Source: Novosphingobium umbonatum
Lineage (GTDB): Bacteria; Pseudomonadota; Alphaproteobacteria; Sphingomonadales; Sphingomonadaceae
Assembly: GCF_004005905.1 (NCBI RefSeq)
Contig: NZ_SACO01000008.1
Span: 62,001 to 126,000, forward strand
Direction of reading: 5' to 3'
DNA length: 64,000 bases
Part shown: positions 8,795 through 19,700 of the stretch, one piece after another
Numbering within the stretch: position 1 is the stretch's first letter
How the letters are laid out: every line of letters begins with the position of its first letter
Translations under genes and position numbers: made by a program
Notes under the pieces: generated by a model
What the model saw: the letters and a program-made list of their open reading frames with translations, nothing else
What the model was told of the DNA's origin: nothing
Databases searched by the model: none

Positions 8795-9316
8795 TTAGTT
8801 GGTGGAGAAAGCCGCCTTGGCCGCCACATCCTTGGCGGCCACATCGGCGGCGCTCACCACCTTGGGATTAGGACCCTTGGCAATCACCGCCGACAGACGG
8901 GTTGCCGCCTCACATTGCGCGCCGCAAATGCCCTGCAGCTTGGCCAGATTGCTCTTGGCCTTATCCAGCGCCCCCTTTTCGGCCAAAGCCTCGCCCTCGC
9001 CCGCAATGGCATCCACGTTGGCCGGATCACGGGTCAGCACCACGCGGTAATAATGCAGCGCCTTGCCCTGCATCCCCTGCCGCCGCGCCGCCTCGGCCAG
9101 AGCCAGCGTGATACGCCCGCTGCCCGGTTGCACCGCCAAGGCCGCTTCAAAGGCATCAATGGCGCGATCGACCTCACCCGTGGTCAAGGCCGCACGCCCT
9201 TCGGCCTCCAGCGCGGCAGCGCGCGGGTTCAACACATCGCCCTGCGCCGAATGCCCACTGCTCGCGCTCACCGCCAAGGCGATGGAGAGAGCAAGCGAGA
9301 CAGGAGCAAAACGCAT
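8795..9316 (-). CDS. Exported tetratricopeptide-repeat protein
   Basis: This 173-residue protein begins with a signal peptide (MRFAPVSLALSIALAVSASS) cleaved near residue 25. It then has TPR-like helices, including AAALEAEGRAALTTGEVDRA, AFEAALAVQP and RVVLTRDPANVDAIAGEGEA, and a pair of Cys in ICGAQCEAATRL. The ATG at 9316 has AAGGA 7 bases upstream. Its stop is one base past the rppH stop, so the genes are tightly convergent. TPRs suggest a periplasmic scaffold role; the partner is unknown. Confidence 0.82.
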   Translation of the reverse strand: MRFAPVSLALSIALAVSASSGHSAQGDVLNPRAAALEAEGRAALTTGEVDRAIDAFEAALAVQPGSGRITLALAEAARRQGMQGKALHYYRVVLTRDPANVDAIAGEGEALAEKGALDKAKSNLAKLQGICGAQCEAATRLSAVIAKGPNPKVVSAADVAAKDVAAKAAFSTN

Positions 9317-9404
9317 CAACAATTCCTTGGCCGTGACAGGGCGTAAGCGCCTAGTGTCTGGTGTGGCATCTAACATGAACGAACCGTTACCACAGGCCGC
9401 AAGC

Positions 9405-10583
9405 TTACAACAAGCGGGCACGGGCAACGAAGAACCCGTCTGTACCATCGGACAGGGGAGAAAAGCGTAAACCGCCGCCCCGTGGCTCGCCCGCAGCGAT
9501 GGTGAGGGTTTCGGCCTGCATGCGGGGCTGGCGGGCAAGGAAGGCGGTGAATTGCCCCGCGCCTTCCTCATCCAGCAGCGAACAGGTGACAAAGATGATC
9601 CGCCCGCCCGGCTTCACCAATTCCACTGCCAGATCGAGCAGCCGCGACTGGATACCGGTCACCCGTGCCAGTTCTGCCTCGGTCAGGCGCCAGCGGCCTT
9701 CGGGTTGGCGGCGCCATGTTCCCGTGCCGCTGCAAGGCGCGTCGATCAGCACCGCATCGGCCTTGCCCAGAAAAGGCGCCAGAGCCTCACGCTCGCGGTT
9801 GGGGTTCATCAACAGGGTTTGCGCGATAATCACCCCTGCCCGCTCGGCTCGCGGGGCAAGGCGGGACAGGCGCGCGCGATCGACATCGCAGGCAATCAAT
9901 TGCCCGCGATTGCCCATGGAGGCCGCCAGCGCCAAAGTCTTGCCGCCGCCGCCCGCGCAAAGGTCGACCACCGTTTCGCCGCCCCGCGCATCCACCGCCA
10001 GACAGGTCAGTTGCGATCCGCCATCCTGCACCTCGATCTGGCCCGCCTGATAGGCATCCCATTGCTCCACCGGCGTGTTGGCGGGATAGCGCAAGCCTTG
10101 CGGGGCCAGCAAAGGCTCGCCCGCCTCGGGCAGGGCCAGCGTGGCGCGATCAGCCTTCAGGGCGTTGACGCGAATATCGAGCGGGGCGCGGCTGAGCAAA
10201 GCCTGCGCCGCCTCACCCGTAATACCGCTGACAGCAAGACGCTGCTCCAGCCAGCGCGGGGCGATGCCGGCCTCGGCAGGCTGCTCGCCCGCCTCGATCG
10301 GCGCGGGCGCATGGCGGGAACCATCGAACAAAGGCGGTAGAGCAGCATCGCCTTGCGCCAGCCTGAGCAACGCCGCACGCCCCGTTTCCGGCACCGCCCC
10401 GCATGCCCGCATAGCGCTATAGACCAGTTCACGCACCGCCCGCCGGTCCTTGCTGCCCGCAAAGCGGCGGGTGCGGAACCATTCGGTGATCACCCGATCC
10501 GCCGGTGCCCCGCCGCGCCTTGCGCTGGCGATCACCTCGTCGAGGATCTCTATCGCGGCTTGGACACGGGCTTGGGGGGTCAT
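9405..10583 (-). CDS. RsmB/NOP2-type rRNA cytosine-C5 methyltransferase
   Basis: This 392-residue SAM-dependent methyltransferase modifies rRNA cytosine, probably at the 16S position made by RsmB. An N-terminal NusB-like RNA-binding region (EWFRTRRFAGSKDRRAVREL) precedes the Rossmann domain with VVDLCAGGGGKTLALAA and IACDVDRARLSRL. The two catalytic Cys sit in DAPCSGTGTWRRQPEGRW (motif IV) and FVTCSLLDEE (motif VI), the signature of RNA m5C enzymes. The ATG at 10583 starts the family homology (MTPQARVQAAIEILD); upstream codons to 10703 read through low-complexity sequence. The target base is inferred, so I give no gene name. Confidence 0.88.
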   Translation of the reverse strand: MTPQARVQAAIEILDEVIASARRGGAPADRVITEWFRTRRFAGSKDRRAVRELVYSAMRACGAVPETGRAALLRLAQGDAALPPLFDGSRHAPAPIEAGEQPAEAGIAPRWLEQRLAVSGITGEAAQALLSRAPLDIRVNALKADRATLALPEAGEPLLAPQGLRYPANTPVEQWDAYQAGQIEVQDGGSQLTCLAVDARGGETVVDLCAGGGGKTLALAASMGNRGQLIACDVDRARLSRLAPRAERAGVIIAQTLLMNPNREREALAPFLGKADAVLIDAPCSGTGTWRRQPEGRWRLTEAELARVTGIQSRLLDLAVELVKPGGRIIFVTCSLLDEEGAGQFTAFLARQPRMQAETLTIAAGEPRGGGLRFSPLSDGTDGFFVARARLL

Positions 10584-10628
10584 GGGTTTGCGGTTTTGCC
10601 TGACTTGAGAGGGCTGGATATAGAAATG

Positions 10629-10646
10629 CGAGGGACTCGTCCCTCG
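10629..10646. repeat. Small palindromic hairpin upstream of the rRNA methyltransferase
   Basis: CGAGGGA pairs with TCCCTCG around a CTCG tetraloop. It lies 46-63 bases upstream of the methyltransferase start and could form in its 5' leader. The same kind of short hairpin occurs widely between genes in sphingomonads, from memory. Confidence 0.45.
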
Positions 10647-10687
10647 CGCTCCCGTTAATTTTGCGTGGCGCAATGGGGCTCGATGTT

Positions 10688-10703
10688 TTGCCAAATTTGG
10701 CAA
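10688..10703. promoter_or_regulatory. Perfect 16-bp palindrome, possible operator
   Basis: TTGCCAAATTTGGCAA is fully symmetric and lies about 105 bases upstream of the rRNA methyltransferase gene, between it and guaB. Perfect even palindromes of this AT-centred type are typical of dimeric repressors. No regulator is adjacent, so the function is open. Confidence 0.35.
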
Positions 10704-10714
10704 CGCATCAAATA

Positions 10715-10764
10715 TTAAAGCCTACGGCGCAATGTAGTACAACACCCAGCGCCGCAGGCCTTAA
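10715..10764 (-). terminator. 16-bp inverted repeat downstream of guaB
   Basis: TTAAAGCCTACGGCGC (10715-10730) pairs with GCGCCGCAGGCCTTAA (10749-10764) across an 18-base loop. The two mismatches become G-U wobbles only if the minus strand is transcribed, which matches the direction of guaB. The tail after the stem is U-rich but not a clean T-run. It may be a terminator or an RNA-stability element. Confidence 0.45.
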
Positions 10765-10798
10765 ACAATCAAATCTGGCACAACCGATTATCGGGATT

Positions 10799-10820
10799 GC
10801 CAAGGGATAAATCCCTTGGC
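10799..10820 (-). terminator. Hairpin just after guaB
   Basis: Perfect 10-bp arms (GCCAAGGGAT / ATCCCTTGGC) with a two-base centre lie 24 bases after the guaB stop. There is no T-run, so it might need the second inverted repeat at 10715-10764 for termination. Confidence 0.5.
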
Positions 10821-10843
10821 CCGCCGGAGGCCAAACCCAACCC

Positions 10844-12319
<1,476 letters not shown>

Positions 12320-12462
12320 TCATCAAGTCTGTGGGGCAGGCAAGCCGCCCGTGGATTCGTGGCGGCCCATGTAAACAAGCATGACGCAAAGGGCTAGGGG
12401 GCTTTTTGCGAGAATTTGATGACAGAGGCGCTTTGAGCGAAAAAATTTTGTCGCCCCCATGC

Positions 12463-12498
12463 AAAAGCCCGCGCCTATCCTGACAGGACAGCGCGGGC
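12463..12498 (-). terminator. Rho-independent terminator of the small Cys-motif protein gene
   Basis: GCCCGCGC/GCGCGGGC (8 bp) encloses an inner TCCT/AGGA pairing and is followed on the minus strand by TTTTGC. It lies about 42 bases after the stop at 12541. Confidence 0.75.
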
Positions 12499-12540
12499 CT
12501 TATTATCCGGAAGCCACCTGACAGCGGCCCCGCATCGGCA

Positions 12541-12879
12541 TCAGCACTTGATGAATTTGCCCTTGGCGTCCTTGCAGGGGCCCTTCTTGGCCGGAGCCAT
12601 CGCAGGGGCCATGGCGGGCGCGGCCGCAGGCTTCATGGTGGGGGCCGCAGGCTTCATCGCGGGGGCAGGCGCTGCGGGCTTCATGGCCGGAGCCATGGCA
12701 GGCGCCATCGCCGGACCGGCAGGCTTCATCGCAGGAGCGGCCTTGCCACCGGAAGGCATCGCGCCGGGCGTGCCACACTTGGCAAACTGCCCCTTGGCAT
12801 TGCGGCAGGGCGAGGCATTGGCTGCAGCAGGCAGGGCCAGAACGGCAACCAGCGCGAGGGGCAGCATCAACTTCTTCAT
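12541..12879 (-). CDS. Small exported protein with duplicated Cys motif flanking an Ala/Pro/Met/Lys repeat
   Basis: This 112-residue protein has a signal peptide (MKKLMLPLALVAVLALPAAA) and AGGAGA 6 bases before the ATG. The mature part starts with SPCRNAKGQFAKC and ends with GPCKDAKGKFIKC, two copies of PC-x2-AKG-x-F-x-KC. Between them lies about 60 residues of low-complexity repeat built from PAM, KPAA and APAMAP units. Each copy has two Cys 9 residues apart. I do not recognise a characterised family. The exported location is inferred from the signal peptide. The Cys pairs could form disulfides or bind metal. It has its own terminator and ribosome site, so it is expressed alone. Confidence 0.75.
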   Translation of the reverse strand: MKKLMLPLALVAVLALPAAANASPCRNAKGQFAKCGTPGAMPSGGKAAPAMKPAGPAMAPAMAPAMKPAAPAPAMKPAAPTMKPAAAPAMAPAMAPAKKGPCKDAKGKFIKC

Positions 12880-12981
12880 GGCAATCTCCTGTTTCAACTC
12901 TGGCCCAAGCGGTAGGGGAGCCGCCCTGTCCGGTTCATGAATGCGGCAACTTGCGCCGCAACTTCAGTAAAGCACAAAGGA

Positions 12982-14535
12982 TCACCGCTGAACATTGGAC
13001 ATATAGGGCTGGAAACGTCCATTATCCGCAAAATATTGCACCAGAGCGACATGGAAAGCCACATCCTCCACCGCCCCGCCCAGTTCCAGCCCAGCCTTCA
13101 CCACATCACCGGGCCGGTGGTAATCGCCGTCGAAAAACCGCTCCAACCGCGCCAGATCGCCATAGGCGCTGGTCACCATCACCGTAGGCACATCATGCGC
13201 CAACAAGGCCCAGCCATCCTGCCGCCTGATATAACGGTTGGGCCCCTCGCCCGGATCCAGCTTGCGATGTTGTTCGCGGGCGACATTGGCGATGCCGGTG
13301 TCGAGCGAAGTCAGGCCTTTGCCCACAATGCCCAAAGGCGTTCCGGCAGGAGCAATGGCAAGGGAATCCAGATTGAAGGCCGCCACAATATTCTGCAAAG
13401 GCAAGGGCGGATTTTCCGCAAAAGCCTCCGCGCCCAGCAGGCCCCATTCCTCACCCGTGGTCGCCACGAAATAGACATCGCGGTCCAATTGCAGCTTGGC
13501 CACCCGCCGCGCCACTTCGATCATGCCCGCCACACCGCTGGCATTATCCACCGCACCATTGCACAAAAGATGCGGCGCGGGCGGCGCGGCGCAAGTGCCG
13601 AAATGGTCCCAATGCGCCATCAGCACCACCGCGCCGGCATCGCTATTCTTGCCCGGCAGGCGCGCCACCAGATTATGCGTCAGGATCACCGTCTCACGCG
13701 TGGTCGCTTCCAGACTGGCGCTGACATCCAGCAGGCGCGGGGCGAAATCAGGCCTGTCCGCCTCACGTTGCAGGCTGGCCAGAGTGTCGGGCACACCATC
13801 CAGCATCTGGTCCAGCGCGGCGGGCGTGACATAGGCCTCCACATCGCCGCCCAAAGCCTCGCTGGCCAAGGCATAGGCCGAGCGACTGCGCTTTTCACTG
13901 ACCATGGCCAGATTGCGTGGCCCGTCCAGCACCGTCATGACCGCCGCCGCCCCGCCAGCCAGCAAGGCATTTTGCCGCGCCGTATCGCCCAATTGTTCGC
14001 CAGCTGGCGGTCGATCAAGGATGACCGCCACCCGCCCCGCCAATTCCGAACGCGGCGGCACAGCCAAGCCCCGCCCGACAAACAACAGCGGCGCGCCCTG
14101 AATTAACGCCCTGCGACCAGAGGTCAGCACCAGCACATCCTCTGCCGACACCGGCAGGCTGCGCCCGCGTCGATAGAATTGTGCCACGCCCGCCGCAGGC
14201 CGACGCGACACGATACGGACCGGCGCGAACCAAGGGTTGGCAGGCTGGTTGGTGCCCGACACCAGACCGATGTCGTAAAACTGGCGGGCGATATAGCGCA
14301 GGCTCTTGGCCTCGCCATCGGTGCCCGGTTCGCGTCCGGCAAAATCATCGCTGGCCAAAATGCGGATATGGGCCAGCAATTGCTCTTGCAGCAATTTGTC
14401 CGGCTTGACCTCGGTACGCGCCTGCGCTGTGCCGACCACCAACAAGGCCAATCCGCAAGCCAAACCGACGCCGGAAAGCACCCCTGCCCCCCGCCGCCGG
14501 TTCAAACGCCTTATCGCAGCCCAGCCTCGTTTCAT
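12982..14535 (-). CDS. Exported M28-family zinc aminopeptidase
   Basis: This 517-residue peptidase has a signal peptide (LSGVGLACGLALLVVGTAQA) after a basic start. A PA-domain-like insertion spans the middle, and the M28 catalytic domain is C-terminal. The five zinc ligands expected for the family can be placed: His in LMAHWDHFG, Asp in NGAVDNASG, the catalytic and ligand Glu pair in TTGEEWGLLGAE, Asp in FNLDSLA and His in DGDYHRPGD. It probably trims peptides in the periplasm or outside the cell. I chose the ATG at 14535 as it places the basic n-region next to the hydrophobic core; ATGs further upstream lack a ribosome site. Substrate preference is unknown. Confidence 0.9.
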   Translation of the reverse strand: MKRGWAAIRRLNRRRGAGVLSGVGLACGLALLVVGTAQARTEVKPDKLLQEQLLAHIRILASDDFAGREPGTDGEAKSLRYIARQFYDIGLVSGTNQPANPWFAPVRIVSRRPAAGVAQFYRRGRSLPVSAEDVLVLTSGRRALIQGAPLLFVGRGLAVPPRSELAGRVAVILDRPPAGEQLGDTARQNALLAGGAAAVMTVLDGPRNLAMVSEKRSRSAYALASEALGGDVEAYVTPAALDQMLDGVPDTLASLQREADRPDFAPRLLDVSASLEATTRETVILTHNLVARLPGKNSDAGAVVLMAHWDHFGTCAAPPAPHLLCNGAVDNASGVAGMIEVARRVAKLQLDRDVYFVATTGEEWGLLGAEAFAENPPLPLQNIVAAFNLDSLAIAPAGTPLGIVGKGLTSLDTGIANVAREQHRKLDPGEGPNRYIRRQDGWALLAHDVPTVMVTSAYGDLARLERFFDGDYHRPGDVVKAGLELGGAVEDVAFHVALVQYFADNGRFQPYMSNVQR

Positions 14536-14653
14536 CGACGGTGAACCTACACCAACCAAGCCCGCCGACAAGCACCCCATCGTGCCGGAATGGGGATAAA
14601 TCCCAGCGTTGCATCCATGCATCACCATCGCGGCACGACTGGCGGACAAAGGC

Positions 14654-16207
14654 TTAAGTCGCGCTCTTTTTCTCGGGTGCGAATTGGTTGATATTCAAAT
14701 GCAAGGCGTTGATTTTAGACTGCAAGGCAACCTTATCCTGCCCCGCATCCATCGCTTTGACCAATTCGCCGATCGGCCCATGGTCGCCATGCGGATCAAG
14801 CGCCATGGGCGCAAGCAGGCTACGAGCCGTCGCGATATCCCCCTGCCCGATCAGCACAATCGCCGCGCGCAAACGCACTTGCGCATCCGAAGGCACCAAT
14901 ACGACCGCCCGCAAGATCCCGTCCTCCGCACCGGCAGGCATCGCGCCACCTTGCGCGCGGGCCAGATCATAGAATTGCACATAGGGCAGTGGGTCATTGG
15001 GGGCGAGTTGATTGGCCTTCAACACCAACTGCCGCGCCAGCGCCCAATCCTCCGCCTTGCCGCTCGCTTGCGCCTTTTTCACCGCCACCCGCACGCGATA
15101 GGCGCTGGCGCCGGTATTGTCCGGCTCCACGGCCAGCGCGCGCTGCGCGGCAGCATCGGCGGCGGAATAGGCTTTGGCATCAAATTCCATTTCGGCCATC
15201 GCGCGCTGCACAAATGGGTCATCCAGATAGCGCGCGGCAATCGGACGGGCCTGCGCGGCAAGCGCCTCGGCCCTTTCCGGCCGGATGCCATGAACAGACT
15301 CCATACGAAAGGGCATGATCGCCGCCTCCCCTTCGCGAAGGGGACGCAAGTTTACAGTCGTTGCGGTCTTGATCTTATCCGCCGGAACCAGCCAGCTGGG
15401 AAAAGTCGAACGACGGACATAGGTCTCCACTTCATCATCCAACTTGGCAAGGTCGCCGAACACCTTTTCAGCCGCGGCCATAGGCTTCTCGCCACGGCTT
15501 AACCGGTCAAGATATTGAAAGAATTGGCCCGGCCTTTTCCCACTGATCAACAGATAGTGGCACAGCAACCAGCCACGGCTGTAAAGCTCGATCTGCTCGT
15601 CTTCCTTTGGTGGGTTCTCGTCGGCCTCGATCAGACGTTTAACCTTCCAATGGTGCATGCCTTGGATCGCCCAATCACGATCGGTAACCGGCGCACCGAT
15701 AATGGCATTGCCCTTGTCGTCAAAAGCCAGAGTCGAAAACAGTTCGGCCAGACCTTCGGTAGCCCAGCGCGGATAGAATGACTGTGTATTCGACAGCAAT
15801 ATGTGATGGGTATATTCGTGAAACATCACCTGGGAAGGCGTCAGCGTTTCACCATTGGACATCGATGCGGGAATGAAGGCAAACGAACCTTCATAGCTGG
15901 GCCGGTAAAAGCCGACGACACCGCGACCACCCATCATATTTGAAATTTGCGCTGAACCGGCGGTGACATAGATGGTTGAAGGCATGCCTTCATCCTCCGC
16001 CTTCAACAGGCTGCGCAACACCGCATCGAAACGCTCCAGATTGATCGTCCGTTTGCGCAAAACATCGGGGGCCATATTGCCATAGACACGGAAATGGGCG
16101 GACTTGGCCTCTTGCCATTCGGCATGGGCAGGCATGGCGGCACCACTCAAAGTCAAGGCCAGACCACCGGCCGTCGAAACACTCTTAATCCACAGCGACA
16201 ATTTCAT
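14654..16207 (-). CDS. Exported HExxH metallopeptidase-like protein with C-terminal TPRs
   Basis: This 517-residue protein has a signal peptide ending near AMPAHAE (residue 30). A gluzincin-like domain carries HEYTH at residues 130-134 and WATEGLAE near 148-155, where Glu would be the third zinc ligand. The second half, from about residue 330, has TPR-like helices (AMAEMEFDAKAYSAADAAAQ, RALAVEPDNTGASAYR). GAGGG lies 7 bases before the ATG at 16207. The domain arrangement resembles the DUF1570/peptidase-MA-like group. It is next to the M28 peptidase with a 118-base gap, so both may serve envelope proteolysis; the substrate is unknown. Confidence 0.8.
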   Translation of the reverse strand: MKLSLWIKSVSTAGGLALTLSGAAMPAHAEWQEAKSAHFRVYGNMAPDVLRKRTINLERFDAVLRSLLKAEDEGMPSTIYVTAGSAQISNMMGGRGVVGFYRPSYEGSFAFIPASMSNGETLTPSQVMFHEYTHHILLSNTQSFYPRWATEGLAELFSTLAFDDKGNAIIGAPVTDRDWAIQGMHHWKVKRLIEADENPPKEDEQIELYSRGWLLCHYLLISGKRPGQFFQYLDRLSRGEKPMAAAEKVFGDLAKLDDEVETYVRRSTFPSWLVPADKIKTATTVNLRPLREGEAAIMPFRMESVHGIRPERAEALAAQARPIAARYLDDPFVQRAMAEMEFDAKAYSAADAAAQRALAVEPDNTGASAYRVRVAVKKAQASGKAEDWALARQLVLKANQLAPNDPLPYVQFYDLARAQGGAMPAGAEDGILRAVVLVPSDAQVRLRAAIVLIGQGDIATARSLLAPMALDPHGDHGPIGELVKAMDAGQDKVALQSKINALHLNINQFAPEKKSAT

Positions 16208-16286
16208 GCACACCCTCGCAAGAATCAATTGCCTGACAGGCGTAACCTGACAAAGACCAATTGGACAGAGGGCAGACAGGCCCAAG

Positions 16287-16318
16287 AAAAAGGGCGGCCA
16301 ACCCGCAGGTTACCGCCC
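16287..16318 (-). terminator. Rho-independent terminator downstream of trxA
   Basis: On the minus strand GGGCGG/CCGCCC encloses an inner AACC/GGTT pairing with a CGCA-type loop and is followed by TTTTTCTT. It lies 57 bases after the trxA stop and marks the end of the divL-trxA block. Confidence 0.85.
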
Positions 16319-16348
16319 CTTGTTCTTGCCGGACATGCCAGCGCGTTT

Positions 16349-16393
16349 TGGCGCGCCTTCAATCCCCGCGCGCGTTACAGCGCGCCTTCAATC
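16349..16393. repeat. Short direct repeat at the 3' end of trxA
   Basis: The 15-mer GCGCGCCTTCAATCC occurs at the end of trxA and again about 30 bases downstream, past the stop codon. It looks like a small tandem duplication of the last codons. Confidence 0.6.
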
Positions 16394-16695
16394 CAAGCCT
16401 TGAGTTGGCTCTTGGGGGCCGCACCCAGCTTCTGGGCCACGGGCTTGCCGTCCTTGAACACGATCAGCAGCGGGATCGACTGCACGCCAAACTGGCTGGC
16501 GATATCGGTGTTCTCCATGATGTCCACCTTGGCGATGGTCACCGAATCGGCCAGTTCGTCGCTGATTTCTTCCAGAGCGGGGCCGATCATCTTGCACGGG
16601 CCGCACCAGTCGGCCCAGAAATCCACCACCACCGGCTTGTCAGAAGCCAGAACGTCGGAAGAAAAGCTTGCGTCGGTAACCTTGATGGTGGCCAT
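16375..16695 (-). CDS. trxA: Thioredoxin
   Basis: This 106-residue cytoplasmic thioredoxin reduces protein disulfides. The active site is WADWCGPCK with a normal fold pattern: VVDFWAD before it, [14 protein letters not shown] with the cis-Pro after it. AGGAGA lies 8 bases before the ATG. It follows addA by 60 bases and ends in a strong terminator, so it probably belongs to the addB-addA transcription unit, as in many alphaproteobacteria. It may also have its own promoter in the 60-base gap. Confidence 0.96.
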   Translation of the reverse strand: MATIKVTDASFSSDVLASDKPVVVDFWADWCGPCKMIGPALEEISDELADSVTIAKVDIMENTDIASQFGVQSIPLLIVFKDGKPVAQKLGAAPKSQLKAWIEGAL

Positions 16696-16755
16696 GGGGT
16701 AATCTCCTGAAGTGTTATCGTCTAAATAAGCGCTGCCTTGCGCATGGCAACCGCC

Positions 16756-19700
16756 CTAAAGCCCCAAACTTTGCTGTTGGGGCAACAAGCGCTCCTTGTG
16801 CGGTGCCAGCAAGGCTTCGGGCAAGGCGATCAGACGCGGCCCTTCGGTGTAGAGCACAGAAGCCTCCACCACCCGCCCGGGATAGGCCGCCTCCAGCGCC
16901 AGTGCATAGGCGGCCATCTGGCGCAGGATGCTGACGGAAATGTCGTCTGCCTGCTGCGGAGCGCGGCGCGCGGTCTTGAAATCGATCAGACGGATGCGGT
17001 CTTTTTCCACCAGCAACCGGTCAATCGTGCCGGCCACCACCTGCCCACCCACCGTGGCGGCAATCGGCACTTCGGCCAAGGCATCAGGCCCAAACAGATC
17101 TGCCCATGCAGGGTCCGCCAGCACGTTGAGCGCAGCCTGCACGATTTCTTCACGCGCCTCTTCGCCCAGATCCGCCGCCTGTCGCGCCAGCCATTTCTCA
17201 GCCGCAGCCGCGCGGGCATCTTCGGCCACAGGGGGCAAGCGCTCCAACAAGGCGTGGATCAACACGCCGCGCCGCGCCGCCATAGCCCGCGTGGCGCTGC
17301 TGGCGCTGGGCGGCTGCGCGCCAGCCTCCTCGCCAAGGCTGGAGGGCGCCAAGGGCCGCGGAGGCCGCGCTTCCTCCGGTGGAGAGCGCAACAGCCAACC
17401 GGGCTTGCCTGCGTTGAGGTCAAGCTCCACAGCCTGCGCCGCCCATTGCCCTCCCTCGGCCAGAGAACCAAAGGTCGCAGTGGCACCCCAGATCGGGTCC
17501 TCCACCCAAGCCTCGTCGCCAAACATTTCTGCCAGACGCGCAAACCAGCTGCCCGCTGCAGGCTGTTTTTCCTTGGCGCCCAAGGCCCCGCCGATGAACA
17601 GCGCCTCCTCCGCCCGCGTCATCGCCACATAGAGCAAGCGCCAATGCTCCTCGGCCTCGGCCTTCGCCGCCAAAGCCTCGGCCTGCGCAATCGGCCCCTG
17701 CTTTTCATCCTTTTTCAGGCCGGGCAGCGGGATGATGCGCGGCTCGTCTCCCGCCATCACCATCGGATCGGGGACGGCCAAAGGCGTTCCCATACCCTTG
17801 GCCGGATCGCCCGTGGCATCGGCCAGAATAACAATCGGCGCCTGCAAACCCTTGGAACCATGCACGGTCATCACCCGCACCAACCCCGCCGACTTGCCCG
17901 CCTCGCGCTTCAACTCGCCATCGCCCGCGTCAAACCAAGCCAGAAAGCCGACAAGGCTGGGCGTGGAGGTGGTAGCATAGGCATAGGCGGCATTGACCAA
18001 TTCATCGAGCGGGTCATTGGCCTCGCGCCCTAGACGTGCCACCAGAGCCTTGCGCGCCGCCCAAGGCCCCACCAGCAACCAGTGCAACAGGTCAGGCACC
18101 GGATCAAAGTCGGCCCGCCCCAACAAGTCCTGCAATTGCACCACGACCGCTGCCGCCTCGCCCGTGGCATGGCGGCGCAAATGGTCCCACAGCTTGGTCT
18201 TGCCCTGACGATAGCCATGGGCCAGCAATTGCTCCTGACTCCAGCCAAAGATGGGCGAAACGAGCAGCGCGGCAAGGTTGAGATCATCCAGCGGCTGCGC
18301 GGCAAAGCGCAAGGCCGCCACCACATCGCGCACCGCCAAAGGCGCACCCAGACGCAGACGATCCACCCCCGCCACCGGCACCCCCGCCGCATGCAACCGC
18401 GCCACGATCAAGCCCGCCAGCTCGCGCCTTTTGCGCACCAGCACCATCACATCATCGGGCGTGGCACGGCGCGGGGGATCGCCCGCCTTGATGCCTTTCA
18501 CCAGCGGAAAGCCGTGGTCGATCCATGCCTTCACCTGCCGCGCGATGCGGTCGGCCATCTCGCGCTCGGGCTTGGACAGCCAGTTCTGCGCCTCCTCGGC
18601 CTCCTCCTCGTCAGCGGCCTCCTCCTTGCCGCCCACAGCCCGCCACAGCACCACCGCACCGGGCCTCACCTCACCCACATGGGGTTCGGGCAAGGCGCCA
18701 AGGCCGAAAGCCTCTGGGCCTATATGGGCAATGGCACGGTCCACAAAGTCCAGCACCGTCGCGCCGGTGCGGAAGGAACGCTCCAGCCCCAGTTCCAGCA
18801 AGCGTGGCGCCTCGCCCCCGCCGCGATAGCTGGCGGCATTGTCCGCCGCCCCGCCCATCCGGCTGCGCACCCTTTGCCGCGCTTTTTCAAAGTTTTCCGG
18901 ACTGGTGCCCTGAAACCCGAAAATGGCCTGTTTGTAATCGCCCACCACAAACAGGGTTCTTACCGCATCTTCCGCCGCGCCTTCACCGGCGAAAAATTCC
19001 TCGGTCAGCGCCTCGATAATCTGCCATTGCGAGGCATTGGTATCCTGCGCCTCGTCCACCAGAATATGGTCGAAACGGCGGTCCAGCTTATAGCGAATCC
19101 AATCCGCCATGTCCGATCGGGCCAGCAGGCGGGCGGCATGGGCGATCTGGTCATCAAAATCGATCAGGCCCTCGCGCGCCTTGGCCTCGTCCCACGCCAA
19201 GGCAAAAGCGCGGCCCAGTTCCAGCGCAGGTGCCAACCATTCGGCCAATCGCACCAAGGCCTGCCTTGCGCGGACAGCGGCGATTTTCTCGCCCACGCGG
19301 AAGCAATATTCGCCATAACCCGGCGCAATCGCATCCAGATTTTTGAGGTAGGTCGGCTCGCCCTTGGTGCCGAAAATCGCCCCGTAAAGCTTACCCAGTT
19401 CTGCAAGTCTCTGCTCTGCCGAAGCCGCTAGCCAATCGCTGATCGGATTGGCCTTCTTCTCCGCCGTAGGGGTCAGATTACCCTTCTTATCAGTCCATTG
19501 CTTGACCACATCCAGCACATAATGCACCGAACGGACATCAAACGCATCGTCCTCACACAGCGCCACCACCTGCGCCATGCTGGCATCAGACGGCAGCCCC
19601 AGACATTGCTTTACCCGTGGCAGCAAGGGCGGCACCCAGCTTCCCGTGCCAAACCACAGGCTGCGCGCACCGGCGCAGCGCATCAGCCAGCGCTCGACAT

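Noticed and set aside
12541..12879. Low-complexity spacer as a DNA repeat element
   Set aside because: The repeat keeps codon phase inside a clear gene with signal peptide, ribosome site and terminator.
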